A stretch of DNA of 64,000 nt from Paenibacillus stellifer. Its GTDB lineage: Bacteria; Bacillota; Bacilli; Paenibacillales; Paenibacillaceae. The notes beneath the pieces are model-generated. The model was not told where the DNA came from. It saw nothing but the letters and a program-made list of their open reading frames with translations, and ran no database searches. Where the stretch lies: the NCBI RefSeq assembly GCF_000758685.1, contig NZ_CP009286.1, forward strand, positions 3,254,501 through 3,318,500, written 5' to 3'. A program made the position numbers and the translations under genes. Positions within the stretch are counted from its first letter, which is position 1. Each line of letters begins with the position of its first letter. Below are positions 23,479 to 33,333 of this stretch, piece by piece.

Positions 23479-25617
23479 CTACATGACCCTCTTAAACAGC
23501 TTCTCCAGATCGTAGGGCGAGAATGAAATGAGAATCGGACGGCCGTGCGGGCAGGTGTAGGGCTGACGGCAGGCAGCGAGCCGGTCCAGCAGGCTCATCG
23601 CCTCCTGCTCGGTCTGCTTCTGGTTGGCCTTGATCGAGGCTTTGCAGGAACAGAGAATCGAAGATTTCTCGCGCAGCTTCGCCAGATCGATGTTCTTCTC
23701 GCTAAGCACCCATTCCGCCATATCTTCGACGATCTCCTTCTCCTCTCCTCTAGGGAACCAGTATGGAAGAGAACGCACCAGAAACGTCTGGCCGCCGAAA
23801 TGCTCCAGATATACGCCAGCCTGCTGGAACCAATTCAGGCGCTCGCTGAGCTTCTGACTCTCCGAGGGCGTGAATTCCAGCGTAATCGGCAGCAGCAGCT
23901 CCTGCGAAGCCTCCGCGGGACGCCCGAATTTCTCATAGTAATATTCGTAGTTAACCCGTTCATGAGCGGCATGCTGGTCGATCAAATACAGCCCGTCATC
24001 ATTCTGGGCAATGATATATGTTCCATGATGCTGGCCGATATAGCTCAGCTCCGGGAAAGGCGGCAGCGTGGACGGGCTCTCAGGCGCTGGCGCATACAGC
24101 TCGCGTCCCGCCTGGGGCGGCAGGGCGTTCCGTCCTGCGGCGGCGGGACCCGAAGCCCGGTAACCCGCGCCGAATGCCGATGCATCGCGCACCCTGGACG
24201 CGGAATTGCCTCCGGAGGAGCTGTATGGCGCTCCGGAGCTTCCGCCCTCCCGCGTCTGGAAGGCGGCGGTTCCTGATGAGGCCGCCGCGCTTTCAAGCAA
24301 ACCGGATGGCCCACCGGCAGCGGGAGAACCAGCCGCCTGTCTGCCCGGCGCAGAGCCAAAGGAGGCGCCGGAAGGCGAACCGTTAACGCCAAGGTTACCC
24401 GGCAGTTCCTGATGAGACCCGCCCAGATATCCGGCTGCCGGACCGGCCGGGTCGCCCTGTGCGCCTTGAGGTCCGAACAATCTTCCCTCTCCATTTGCGC
24501 CCTTGTTCACAGCATCCTGCGCCGTCTCAGCCGTCTGCGATGCCGGTTTGGTGAACGAGAACTGCTCCTGAATAAAGGACGTGCTGCCCTTCGGCCCGAT
24601 CGTTTCTCTTCCAGGCCGGGGAATGAGATTCTCTCCCAGCAGCACCTTCCGGAGCTCCTGCTCCACGAACTGATACAGCTCGTTCTCCTTGCTGAACCGC
24701 ACCTCCAGCTTGGCGGGATGCACATTGACATCCACCAGGGAAGGATGCATATCCAGCTTGAGCACAAGCAGCGGATACCGGTTGATTGGCAGCAGGGTAT
24801 GGTAAGCCCTCATAATGGCCGCATTCAGCCCTCCGCTGCGGATATAGCGCCCGCCGACGATTGTTGTAATCGCATTGCGGTTGGCCCGCGTCCATTCCGG
24901 GCGGCTGATATAGCCGGAAATCCGGTAGTCGGGGTCCTCCGCCTCAACGGGAAGCATCGCTTTGGCTGCCGATGTGCCGTATACGGCCGCGATCACCTGC
25001 AGCAGATCGCCTCCGCCCAGCGTTTGCAGCAGCTGGTTGCCGTTATGGCGCAGCGTGAATGAAATCTGCGGATGGGCAAGAGCCATCCGGTACATCGCGT
25101 CCGAGATATGCCCAAGCTCCGTCTGGATGCTCTTCATATACTTTAGTCTTGCAGGCGTATTATAAAACAGCTCCCGTACTGTCATCTCCGTACCTCTGCC
25201 GGAGGGCGCTGGCTCGTTCACCATCAGCTTGCCGCCTTCGATCTCAAGCAGCTTCCCTTTGCCATCATCCGAGCTTGCCGTAAGCAGCGACACCTTCGCC
25301 ACGGCAGCGATACTGGGCAGCGCCTCACCGCGGAAGCCGAGGCTCGTAATCTGGAACAAGTCCCGGCCGCTCTCGATTTTGCTGGTGGCATGGCGGTAGA
25401 AGGCGGTCTCGCAGTCCTCCGGCTCGATACCGAAGCCGTTGTCCTTGACCTTGATGCTCTGCAGCCCGCCCTCCTCGATGGACACCTCAATGCGGGTGCT
25501 TCCCGCATCGATGGCGTTCTCCACCAATTCCTTCACCACCGAAGCCGGCCGTTCCACCACCTCGCCGGCTGCAATCTGGTTGGCAATATGCTCGTCCAGC
25601 ACATGGATTCTCGCCAT
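23479..25617 (-). CDS. mutL: DNA mismatch repair endonuclease MutL
   Basis: 712 residues. The GHKL ATPase domain has ENAIDAGSTRIEV, DNGFGI and TSLGFRGEAL; the C-terminal endonuclease has DQHAAHERVNYE from residue 548 and a final CPHGRP, so the nicking activity is retained. QELLLP at 572-577 corresponds to the beta-clamp-binding motif described in B. subtilis MutL (QEMIVP). Between the domains lies an unusually long linker of about 170 residues rich in Gly, Ala, Ser and Pro. Downstream of mutS by 30 bases; same operon. Confidence 0.96.
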   Translation of the reverse strand: MARIHVLDEHIANQIAAGEVVERPASVVKELVENAIDAGSTRIEVSIEEGGLQSIKVKDNGFGIEPEDCETAFYRHATSKIESGRDLFQITSLGFRGEALPSIAAVAKVSLLTASSDDGKGKLLEIEGGKLMVNEPAPSGRGTEMTVRELFYNTPARLKYMKSIQTELGHISDAMYRMALAHPQISFTLRHNGNQLLQTLGGGDLLQVIAAVYGTSAAKAMLPVEAEDPDYRISGYISRPEWTRANRNAITTIVGGRYIRSGGLNAAIMRAYHTLLPINRYPLLVLKLDMHPSLVDVNVHPAKLEVRFSKENELYQFVEQELRKVLLGENLIPRPGRETIGPKGSTSFIQEQFSFTKPASQTAETAQDAVNKGANGEGRLFGPQGAQGDPAGPAAGYLGGSHQELPGNLGVNGSPSGASFGSAPGRQAAGSPAAGGPSGLLESAAASSGTAAFQTREGGSSGAPYSSSGGNSASRVRDASAFGAGYRASGPAAAGRNALPPQAGRELYAPAPESPSTLPPFPELSYIGQHHGTYIIAQNDDGLYLIDQHAAHERVNYEYYYEKFGRPAEASQELLLPITLEFTPSESQKLSERLNWFQQAGVYLEHFGGQTFLVRSLPYWFPRGEEKEIVEDMAEWVLSEKNIDLAKLREKSSILCSCKASIKANQKQTEQEAMSLLDRLAACRQPYTCPHGRPILISFSPYDLEKLFKRVM

Positions 25618-25647
25618 TTCCGGACCGCCTCTCTTCCTCTCAAATCT

Positions 25648-28590
25648 TTATTTTGCGCGAATTTTCATTTTCAAATCGTTCAGCAGCTGCATCGCCTGCA
25701 GCGGGGTCATGTTCATCAGGTCCGCCGCACCGACGGCGGCCATTACATCATCCGCGACCGAATGTTCCCGCTGTCCGGCTCCCTTGCGGCCGCGCCGCGG
25801 CTCCTCGTCCCCGAAGATCGAGAGCTGGACCACCTCGCTGCCGAAATCGGAACCGGAAGCAGAGGATGAAGAGAAATGATCTTCTTCCAGAGCCGCTGCC
25901 TCCTGCCGCTGATAATCCGTCTCCCCGGAAGGATTCACGGCCTTTGGCGCGCCCTCAGCCGCCAGCGCGCCCGGATTAACAATCCGTCCAGCGCCAGCAC
26001 CAGCGCCAACCGGCTCCGCTGAAGGGGAGGAAGCAGGCGATCCTGCGTCGCGCCTCGTAGCGATTCCCGCAGCTGCTTCCCGAATCGCAGCTTCCGTGAT
26101 TGCAGCTTTCCGGGTCGAAGCTTCTGTGTTCGCAGCTTCCCGAATTGTTGTTATACCGGCTCCATTTTCAGCGCCTTCACGAATTCCGCCAGCAGGTGAG
26201 GTCATCTGCTCCATATTTTGAAGCAGGCCATATGCCCGGTCGATGATGCTGCCCGGCAGACCGGCAAGCCGTGCGCAGTAAATGCCGTAGCTGCTGTCTG
26301 CCGGACCCGGAATCAGCTTCCGCAGGAATTGGACTTTGTCCCCGCTCTCCTGGACGGCCATGGAGTAGTTCCGCAGCCCCTCCAGCATTTCTTCCATATG
26401 GGCAAGCTCGTGGAAATGCGTCGACACCAAAGCCTTGCAGCCAATAACATCATGCACATATTCAATGACCGCCTGGGCGATCGCCATGCCCTCGCCCGTC
26501 GATGTACCCCGGCCCAGCTCGTCGATAATAATAAGGCTGCGCGGCGTCGCCTGCTCCGTCATCAGCTGGATGTCGGCCATTTCGACCATGAACGTGCTCT
26601 GGCCGCCGATCAGATCATCCGCGGCTCCGATCCGCGTGAACACCCGGTCGATCACCGGAATCTCCGCCTTGTCTGCCGGCACGAAGCAGCCGATTTGCGC
26701 CAGGATGCAGATGAGAGCCACCTGGCGCATATAGGTGCTTTTGCCCGCCATATTCGGACCGGTAATAAGCAGAATCCGTCCGTTCTGCTTCGACAGGCTG
26801 CTGTCGTTCGCAATGAACGAGGCATCTTTGAGAACCGCCTCAACGACCGGATGGCGTCCGCCCTCGACATGCAGATCATAGCCGTCGGTCAACGTCGGCT
26901 TGACGAACCGGTGCTCCGCGCTGACGGCGGCGAGACCCTGGTACACATCGATTTCCGCGACATTCTCCGCGAGCCTCTGCAGCCGTGGAATCTGCGCGCA
27001 CAGCCGGTCTCTCAGCTCGCTGAACAGCGTATACTCCAAATCCGTCATTTTATCCTGGGCTTCCAGAATCAGTGCTTCCTTCTCCTTCAGCTCCGGCGTG
27101 ACGAACCGTTCCGCGTTCGCCAGCGTCTGCTTGCGCTCATACCGTCCTTCCGGAAGCGATGACAGATTGCTGCGCGTTACTTCAATATAATAGCCGAACA
27201 CCTTGTTGAAGCCGATCTTCAGCGACTTGATGCCGGTTGCCTGGCGCTCCTTCGCTTCCAGCTCGGCGATCCAGCGTTTGCCGCTGCTGCCGGCCTCCCT
27301 AAGCTCGTCAAGCCGTTCATGATAGCCCGGCCGGATCATGCCGCCGTCACGGATGGACACCGGCGGGTCGTCGATGATCGCTTTCTCGATGATCTCCCGC
27401 AGGTCGGCACACTCGTCTATGGCTTCCCCGAGCTCCCTCAATGTGGATGAAGCGGAGGAGAGACACAGCTCTTTAAGGGATGGAATTTGCGCCAGGGACA
27501 GCTTCAGCGCATTCAGGTCGCGGCCGTTCGCGCTGCCGTAGGCTACCCGGCCCGTCAGCCGTTCCAGATCATAGATTTCTTTCAGAGCCAGCCGCAGTTC
27601 CTCACGCAGAATAAACTGATTGTACAGATGTTCCACGGCCTCAAGGCGCCGTTCGATCTGGTGGCGCTGCAGCAGCGGTTTGTCGATCCGCCGCCGGAGC
27701 AGCCTCGCGCCCATCGAAGTCTCGGTACGATCGAGCAGCCAGAGCAGCGAGCCTTTCTTGGAGCGCTCCCGGACTGTCTCGGTCAGCTCCAGATTCCGCC
27801 GTGTGAAGGGATCGAGAATCATGAAATTGCCCGGTTCATAGGAGGAAATGTGGCTGAGCTGCCCCAGCGAACGCCGCTGGGTCTCATTCAGATAGGAGAT
27901 CAGGATCGAGAGGCACTGTGCGCGTTCCCGTTCCAGCCGCGCCCAGACGGCCTCGCCGAACTGTCCGCGAGCTTTCTCCTCATCCTTCTTCTCCCATGGC
28001 GTATAGACGATCGGCTTACCGCCGGGAAGCGAATCACTCCGCAGTCTCTCCAGCAGCTCGCCGTCTCCGAGAATTTCGGCAGGCTCGTAAATGCCGATTT
28101 CACCGCGCAATCCCTCTTCGCTAGCAGGCGAAGAAGTGACATAGAGCTCGCCGGTCGTCAAATCGCAGGCGGCCAGCGCCGCCATCCCGTCCAGTTCAGT
28201 GACACAGACGAGATAATTGTTGTTCTTGTCGGCCAGCGTCCGGCCTTCCATGACCGTTCCAGGGGTCACGACCCGGACGATATCCCGCCGGACCATGCCT
28301 TTGGTCGTCGCCGGATCGTCGAGCTGTTCGCAGATGGCGACCTTGTAGCCCTTCTCGATCAGACGCTGAATATAGCCTTCGGCCGAATGATATGGAACGC
28401 CACACATCGGAATGCGCTCGTCGCCTCCTCCTTCGCGGCCGGTCAATGTAATTTCGAGCTCCTTGGAAGCCAGCAGGGCGTCCTCAAAGAACATTTCATA
28501 GAAATCGCCCAGCCTGAAAAAAAGGAAGGCATCCTTTGCCCCTTCCTTTACCTTCAAATACTGTTCGATCATCGGTGTATATTTTGCCAT
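25648..28590 (-). CDS. mutS: DNA mismatch recognition protein MutS
   Basis: 980 residues against roughly 860 in B. subtilis. The mismatch-binding domain carries the FFRLGDFYEMF wedge motif; the ATPase has GPNMAGKST and DELGRGTST. The extra length is a Thr/Ala/Arg/Glu- and Gly/Ser-rich insert of about 110 residues (about 805-915) containing imperfect repeats of REAA/TEA units. After the insert comes QLSIF (922-926), a beta-clamp-binding motif, and a C-terminal tetramerisation-like helix (DLMNMTPLQAMQLLNDLK). The ATG follows GGAGG at 6 bases; six more codons upstream are not needed. Confidence 0.96.
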   Translation of the reverse strand: MAKYTPMIEQYLKVKEGAKDAFLFFRLGDFYEMFFEDALLASKELEITLTGREGGGDERIPMCGVPYHSAEGYIQRLIEKGYKVAICEQLDDPATTKGMVRRDIVRVVTPGTVMEGRTLADKNNNYLVCVTELDGMAALAACDLTTGELYVTSSPASEEGLRGEIGIYEPAEILGDGELLERLRSDSLPGGKPIVYTPWEKKDEEKARGQFGEAVWARLERERAQCLSILISYLNETQRRSLGQLSHISSYEPGNFMILDPFTRRNLELTETVRERSKKGSLLWLLDRTETSMGARLLRRRIDKPLLQRHQIERRLEAVEHLYNQFILREELRLALKEIYDLERLTGRVAYGSANGRDLNALKLSLAQIPSLKELCLSSASSTLRELGEAIDECADLREIIEKAIIDDPPVSIRDGGMIRPGYHERLDELREAGSSGKRWIAELEAKERQATGIKSLKIGFNKVFGYYIEVTRSNLSSLPEGRYERKQTLANAERFVTPELKEKEALILEAQDKMTDLEYTLFSELRDRLCAQIPRLQRLAENVAEIDVYQGLAAVSAEHRFVKPTLTDGYDLHVEGGRHPVVEAVLKDASFIANDSSLSKQNGRILLITGPNMAGKSTYMRQVALICILAQIGCFVPADKAEIPVIDRVFTRIGAADDLIGGQSTFMVEMADIQLMTEQATPRSLIIIDELGRGTSTGEGMAIAQAVIEYVHDVIGCKALVSTHFHELAHMEEMLEGLRNYSMAVQESGDKVQFLRKLIPGPADSSYGIYCARLAGLPGSIIDRAYGLLQNMEQMTSPAGGIREGAENGAGITTIREAANTEASTRKAAITEAAIREAAAGIATRRDAGSPASSPSAEPVGAGAGAGRIVNPGALAAEGAPKAVNPSGETDYQRQEAAALEEDHFSSSSASGSDFGSEVVQLSIFGDEEPRRGRKGAGQREHSVADDVMAAVGAADLMNMTPLQAMQLLNDLKMKIRAK

Positions 28591-28699
28591 CGGGTACCTC
28601 CAGGCCATAACATGCTTATCTGTTCATTATAGCAGAAGTTGAAGATCAGGTGGAATCCGAAAGCGAAACAAATGTTCTTCTTGTACATGCCACAACAAA

Positions 28700-28725
28700 G
28701 CGGACCCGTCCATGGGCGGGTCCGC
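28700..28725 (-). terminator. Terminator after the amidoligase gene
   Basis: GCGGACCCG / CGGGTCCGC stem, then TTTGTT on the minus strand. Confidence 0.75.
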
Positions 28726-28767
28726 ATAATGACTTATTACACCAGCAAATCCAGCGCTAAATAATCT

Positions 28768-30201
28768 TTAGCGCGACGGGATGGATATGCTCGCAGGGCG
28801 CCGGCCAAGGGCCTTCACCCGGTCGAATTCCTGACGCCACAGCTCCCGGATATTCCGGGACTCATCCCACCGCCGCCCCTCCTCGATCATCCGGAGCAGC
28901 GGCTCCGCATCTCCGCGGAGCGCGGCGTATTCCGGCAGCGCCCGCAGCTGCCGGAGAAGAGGCCCTGCCGCCGCGCGCAGCGTCTCCCTGCCGCCGCCGT
29001 AATAGGCGGCGTGCACCGGCTCGCGGTCCAGCGGCCGCAGCGGCAGGGCCTCGTAGCGGCTCACTATCAGGTGAGCCAGCGCGATCACTCCCCGGGCGAT
29101 CTCCGGGGAGACCAGGAAGCTCGGCAGGGTCCGGTACTCGAAGCCGCCATGCGGCTGGAGCCGGAAATCGCCGAGCGTCCCGTACCGGGGACGGCGGCCG
29201 GAGGCGCGCTCGTCCTCCAGCAGTGCAACCGGCAGCGCGAGATAGTTGTCGAGCGCGCGCAGCAGCGGCGCCGTCAGCACGACGCCGCTGAAGTGCAAAT
29301 GCCCGCCGAGGGCCCAGCCCCTCAGCGGCATCCCCCCGGCCCGCCAGCCGATGCCGGGGCCGGGAATGAGCCGGTCCGCGAGCATCGCCGCGGACCGCAG
29401 CTGCGCCATCAGCGCGCGCGGCGCCGCGCGCGGGCCGGGGCGCAGCTCTGCGACCGGGAACACGCCGCGCGTTCCCGGGGGACCGGCGTCGCAGCCTGCC
29501 GCGCCGCCGAGGGGCAAGTGCCGCGACGCAGGCACGACGCGGCCGGTGTCCTCCCGGAGCAGGAGGAACTCCGGGTCCATGCCCAGCTGCAGATCCGGCC
29601 GCCGCGGCCCCTCCCCTGCCAGCGCCAGGCGAAGGGCCTCCTCCGCCTGGCGGTAGGGCTCGGGCAGCGAGCGGCCGTCCTGCGGGGCCAGCGGAGAGAT
29701 GCCTGACACGATATAGCGGCCCTCTCCTCCGGCCGTAATGAAGACCTCTCCGCTGTCCAGTCCGAGGCCGTACAAGGCTTTGACGGCGAGGCTGCCGAGC
29801 CGCTTGTATAAGCCGCCCCGTTCTCCAGATATGTTCGGAAGATCTTCCTCTGTATCAGAACCAGAGCCGGGATGGCCGCCAGGCGTAAGCGAAGGACGCA
29901 CCCACACCGACTGAAAGGGCATGCGTTCCATTCCTGTACCAAGCGGCGCCGTTCCGAGATGATGCAGATTGAAGACCGCAGTTCTATACCGCTGGCGATA
30001 AGTATCCTCCTTGTGGGATTCCTTCATCCGGTTCTGCTGCATAAGATTTTCACCGGACCCTAACTCATCCGGCATCCTGCGTTTACCCTTCGACAGCGAA
30101 CCGGCTCCCGAGACGAACTCGGCATGAATCCCCGCCCTTCCCAGCCGCCGCTCACGGCCCCTTGGCGTCAGCGAGAGGTATACCTCCATTCCTTCGTTCA
30201 T
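28768..30201 (-). CDS. Putative amidoligase (COOH-NH2 ligase type 2 family)
   Basis: 477 residues with strikingly high GC content. An N-terminal part (about 1-150) has no recognised domain. The C-terminal part resembles the amidoligase (glutamine-synthetase-like ATP-grasp-analogue) family: DPEFLLLRED, CDAGPPG...VAELRP, GWRAGGMPLRGWALGGHLHFSGV, ALPVALLEDERASGRRPRYGTLGDFR and GGFEYRTLPSFLVSP. The family is predicted to form amide bonds on peptides or cell-envelope molecules, and the actual substrate is unknown. The ATG behind GGGGGTGACGGG is preferred. Its position next to cotE hints at a sporulation or spore-coat role, which is inference only. Confidence 0.7.
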   Translation of the reverse strand: MNEGMEVYLSLTPRGRERRLGRAGIHAEFVSGAGSLSKGKRRMPDELGSGENLMQQNRMKESHKEDTYRQRYRTAVFNLHHLGTAPLGTGMERMPFQSVWVRPSLTPGGHPGSGSDTEEDLPNISGERGGLYKRLGSLAVKALYGLGLDSGEVFITAGGEGRYIVSGISPLAPQDGRSLPEPYRQAEEALRLALAGEGPRRPDLQLGMDPEFLLLREDTGRVVPASRHLPLGGAAGCDAGPPGTRGVFPVAELRPGPRAAPRALMAQLRSAAMLADRLIPGPGIGWRAGGMPLRGWALGGHLHFSGVVLTAPLLRALDNYLALPVALLEDERASGRRPRYGTLGDFRLQPHGGFEYRTLPSFLVSPEIARGVIALAHLIVSRYEALPLRPLDREPVHAAYYGGGRETLRAAAGPLLRQLRALPEYAALRGDAEPLLRMIEEGRRWDESRNIRELWRQEFDRVKALGRRPASISIPSR

Positions 30202-30319
30202 CCCGTCACCCCCTGCGAACAAATAATGAAAGACAATAATGAAAGAAGTCTCCGGTAAATTGAGGCCGTCCTCTTCTCCTGTGGACTGCTGCCGTGAAGC
30301 GACAGCGTCCAGTCTGAAA

Positions 30320-30352
30320 AAAAATTCAAAAAAAGGAGGGCATCCGCCCTCT
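30320..30352 (-). terminator. cotE terminator
   Basis: Minus strand: GAGGGC-GGAT-GCCCTC followed by seven T, a further GAA and more T. Located 110 bases after the cotE stop. Confidence 0.85.
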
Positions 30353-30461
30353 ACGTCCCCGCTCCCGGTACATATGATACTGTATATTCCGTTTCCGCTC
30401 CCGCCGGCACGGATATACGCGTACCGGGCAGCGGGAGACGCCGGCGGGCGTCTGAGCCGTC

Positions 30462-31019
30462 TTACAGCTCATCGTCCAGCGCGTCGGGGTCCAGATCCTC
30501 GTAGTCGAAGCCTTCGGACTCGTAGTCGTAGTCCTTGTCTTCCGGGTCGCTCTCCGCATCGCTGACGTATACACGGAGCTTCGTCTCCGCAACCAGCTCA
30601 GCTTCGAATTCCCGTTCGACCCGGATGGTGACACTGCCGCCGCCCGAGGTTACACCCGCTTCCACACAGTTCGGTTCCTGCGTTGCCTCCGCAGACACCT
30701 CGACGGTGGAAGCCCGGTGTTTCGGATCGAGATAAGAGAGCGGAATCGGCTCCACATAGGAGACCGTCTCCTTCGCTACCTCGGTCTGTTTGTTCTTGTC
30801 GTACGAATACCAGATGTTGATATCGTAAGTACCGATCACCTCAATTCCGTTTCCGGCGGCAACCGCTTCGTACTGGTGGTTGATGATCCAAGCCCCCAAA
30901 ATACTCGTCGGATGATGTGGCGGAGTTACGGTATGGGTTACGGTGGAGAACTTACGACCCTTGCCGCAGATCGCTTTCGTAATGATCTCCCTTGTTTGGC
31001 GTTTATGGCCTAATGACAT
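30462..31019 (-). CDS. cotE: Outer spore coat morphogenetic protein CotE
   Basis: 185 residues, the length expected. CotE assembles the outer coat on the mother-cell side of the forespore. The start MSLGHKRQTREIITKAICGKGRKFS and then HHPTSILGAWIINHQYEA and GTYDINIWYSYDKNKQTEVAKETVSY are strongly family-specific, and the end is the usual acidic DYESEGFDYEDLDPDALDDEL tail (residues 165-185). The ATG was chosen for GGAGGAGG 7 bases upstream. In B. subtilis cotE lies just upstream of mutSL, as here with the amidoligase gene inserted. Confidence 0.96.
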   Translation of the reverse strand: MSLGHKRQTREIITKAICGKGRKFSTVTHTVTPPHHPTSILGAWIINHQYEAVAAGNGIEVIGTYDINIWYSYDKNKQTEVAKETVSYVEPIPLSYLDPKHRASTVEVSAEATQEPNCVEAGVTSGGGSVTIRVEREFEAELVAETKLRVYVSDAESDPEDKDYDYESEGFDYEDLDPDALDDEL

Positions 31020-31192
31020 CTTTGAACCTCCTCCATACAATCATTCACTATGAAGTGTATGCAGGGCATTGGCCCAGAGTGACAACTATTTTTGGATAAG
31101 TTCGAGAAGTCTCCGAAACCCTTGCTGTTCAAGCAAAAAAACGGCTGCACCATGTCCGCCGGGGCAGAAATCTGTTAATCGCATATCGCCTA

Positions 31193-31230
31193 GAAGGCCG
31201 CTCTTCCCATATAGCGAAAGAGCGGCCTTC
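31193..31230. terminator. Terminator-like hairpin
   Basis: GAAGGCCGCTCTT / AAGAGCGGCCTTC arms with T-rich sequence (TTCTTCTTG) on the plus strand. It lies after the exporter gene at 31273 and before cotE. Confidence 0.6.
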
Positions 31231-31272
31231 TTCTTGCCAGCCAATATTTTATAGATAAGTCTGGGCCTCAGC

Positions 31273-32259
31273 CTACCGGCTGCCGGCAGTCTCCGCAGAT
31301 GTCTGGCGGCCTGAAGTGATCGGTGCCTTATACTGCTTCGCGATCTTCAGATAGAGCGCCAGTTCCCGGCAGAGCTGGAGAATGGCGGACCGCACCTCAA
31401 ATTCCTCCCGCGATGAAGGCAGGGACATTTCCTTGAAGCTTTCCTCAAGATCGGTCAGCAGGCTCTCCGTCCGCCCCGTGTACCCTTCGTTAAGCACATC
31501 CTGGCTCAACTGCTCGAACAGCTCGGCGACCATTTTACCGTGAGGCAGATGTTGATACACCTGAGAGAGCAGCTGCAGCATGTTCTGGATCGATTCGAGC
31601 TGCTCCTTCCTCATATAGAAGTAGACATTCCAAGCCTCGTCCGGATGAATGACGCTGTTCTCCATTTCCCGGGCCGCAGCCGACAGACCGCGCTGAATTG
31701 CGCCGCCCGCCTGAATCAGTTCTTTGCCGTCCCATACATACTGCGGGTCACGCAGCGATTGCGAGAACTGCCGGAAGATTACGGAGAACAGGCCGTCCAC
31801 TTCCTTGCGGATTCCGTACATCATCTGATCGGACTTCGGCATGTAGATCAGGTTGCAGAGTCCGGCAGATCCAAGGCCGATAATAAGCAGCTCCACCTGC
31901 TGAAGAATGATTCCAAGGTTCAGCTCAGCTTGTCCAAACACGCGGAACACGATAACGGAGCTGGTAACGATGCCTTCTTTGAAGCCTGAACGGACGATCA
32001 GCGGAAATCCGAGCAGAACGAACAGCCCGAGAACCCAGTACTCGAAGCCGAAAATTTCAAAGAGGCCGCAGCCGATCAGCAGTCCGACCAAGGAGGCGAC
32101 AAAACGCGCCGTTATAGTCCTGAGACTCCGCTTTCTTGTCACCTCCACGCCCAGAATGGCCAGCAGCCCGGCGCTCTGCGCATTCGGAATGCCGGCAGCC
32201 GCAGCCAGAAGTACAGACAGCAGCGTCGCCGCCGCCGTCTTGATGATGCGAAATCCCAT
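31273..32259 (-). CDS. Aromatic acid exporter family membrane protein (ArAE/DUF939)
   Basis: 328 residues. The N-terminal half has four to five membrane spans (GFRIIKTAAATLLSVLLAA; FVASLVGLLIGCGLFEIF; VLGLFVLLGFPL and others) with the ArAE-type RKRSLRTITARF motif. The C-terminal half, from about 150, is a soluble helical domain as in ArAE_1_C proteins. The family relates to aromatic-acid and fusaric-acid exporters, but Bacillota members are uncharacterised. RBS GGCGGGG. Single gene between cotE and an SsuABC-type operon. Confidence 0.82.
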   Translation of the reverse strand: MGFRIIKTAAATLLSVLLAAAAGIPNAQSAGLLAILGVEVTRKRSLRTITARFVASLVGLLIGCGLFEIFGFEYWVLGLFVLLGFPLIVRSGFKEGIVTSSVIVFRVFGQAELNLGIILQQVELLIIGLGSAGLCNLIYMPKSDQMMYGIRKEVDGLFSVIFRQFSQSLRDPQYVWDGKELIQAGGAIQRGLSAAAREMENSVIHPDEAWNVYFYMRKEQLESIQNMLQLLSQVYQHLPHGKMVAELFEQLSQDVLNEGYTGRTESLLTDLEESFKEMSLPSSREEFEVRSAILQLCRELALYLKIAKQYKAPITSGRQTSAETAGSR

Positions 32260-32454
32260 GAACTTTACCCCGCCTTGTCACATTTTCGATCCTTACCGGA
32301 TGTTTGACGTACTTTCGATCAAGTTCATGGTACTTGATTTTCAGAAAAGTCACAATACTGAACGCAAACCGGACTTAACATAATCCGGACTGGGTTCAAC
32401 CGGAACCGGACACACTTCCGCCTCTCATTGAGCATTCATCCGGCCATGTATGGA

Positions 32455-33300
32455 TCAGCGCCGGTTCAGCAGCAGCTTCTCCAAATACACGACAACCTGA
32501 TACATGAGCGTCGCGACAATCGCGATGACGAGCAGGCTGGACATCACCAGCGTGAAATTGAACACCTGAAAACCGTAGATGATCAAGTATCCCAGACCCG
32601 ATTTCGCCACCAGAAATTCGCCGACGATGACACCAACCCATGACATGCCGACATTAACCTTAAGTGTCGAGATAATAGCGGGAAATGACGCCGGCAGTAT
32701 GACTTTGCCGAAGACCTGGCGCCGCCCTCCTCCGAACGAACGGATCACCTTCACATAATTGGGATCGACTCCCTGAAAGCTGTTGTACACGACCAGCGTC
32801 GTGACGATAACGGTGATGGAGAGCGTCGTCATGACGATCGCCGTAAAACCCGCACCGAACATCACGATGAAGATTGGACCAAGCGCGACCTTCGGCATGC
32901 TGTTGAAGACGACCATATATGGATCGAGCACAGCCGACAAAAAAGGCGACCACCAGATCAGAGCGGCCAGCAGCGTGCCCAGCAGTGTGCCCAGGACAAA
33001 ACCGGCCGCCGTCTCCCAGACGGTAATGCCGAGATGATGCCATAGACTCCCGTCAAGCGCACTCTTCAAGAGCTGTTCCCACACTTTCGATGGACTGCTG
33101 AACAACAGCCGGTCGATCCAGCCTTGCCGCGCGGCGATTTCCCACATACCGAAGAAGAGGAGCAGCAGGCAGGCCTGAACATACCGGACGTATCTGCGGT
33201 GCTTTCGCTTGGCCCGAAGATAATCACCATGCTCGGCGGCCAGCCATTCAGCTCCTGACGCCCCCGCCTCGCCGCTCTCTCCCAGAGTCACCTGCTTCAC
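32455..33300 (-). CDS. ABC transporter permease (SsuC/TauC/ThiX-like)
   Basis: 281 residues, six spans, one BPD_transp_1 domain with the EAA-loop sequence [26 protein letters not shown] (residues 185-210). The GTG start follows AAAGGAGG. Third gene of a binding protein-ATPase-permease operon read on the minus strand (34162-35187, 33334-34119, then this gene). Substrate is not evident: sulfonate, thiamine-precursor and nitrate importers share this architecture. Confidence 0.88.
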   Translation of the reverse strand: MKQVTLGESGEAGASGAEWLAAEHGDYLRAKRKHRRYVRYVQACLLLLFFGMWEIAARQGWIDRLLFSSPSKVWEQLLKSALDGSLWHHLGITVWETAAGFVLGTLLGTLLAALIWWSPFLSAVLDPYMVVFNSMPKVALGPIFIVMFGAGFTAIVMTTLSITVIVTTLVVYNSFQGVDPNYVKVIRSFGGGRRQVFGKVILPASFPAIISTLKVNVGMSWVGVIVGEFLVAKSGLGYLIIYGFQVFNFTLVMSSLLVIAIVATLMYQVVVYLEKLLLNRR

Positions 33301-33333
33301 GCTTTTGCACCTCCTTTCATTAAATTACCGGAA

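Noticed and set aside
27487..28632. 381-codon plus-strand open frame
   Set aside because: Antisense of mutS; no RBS and no recognisable protein.
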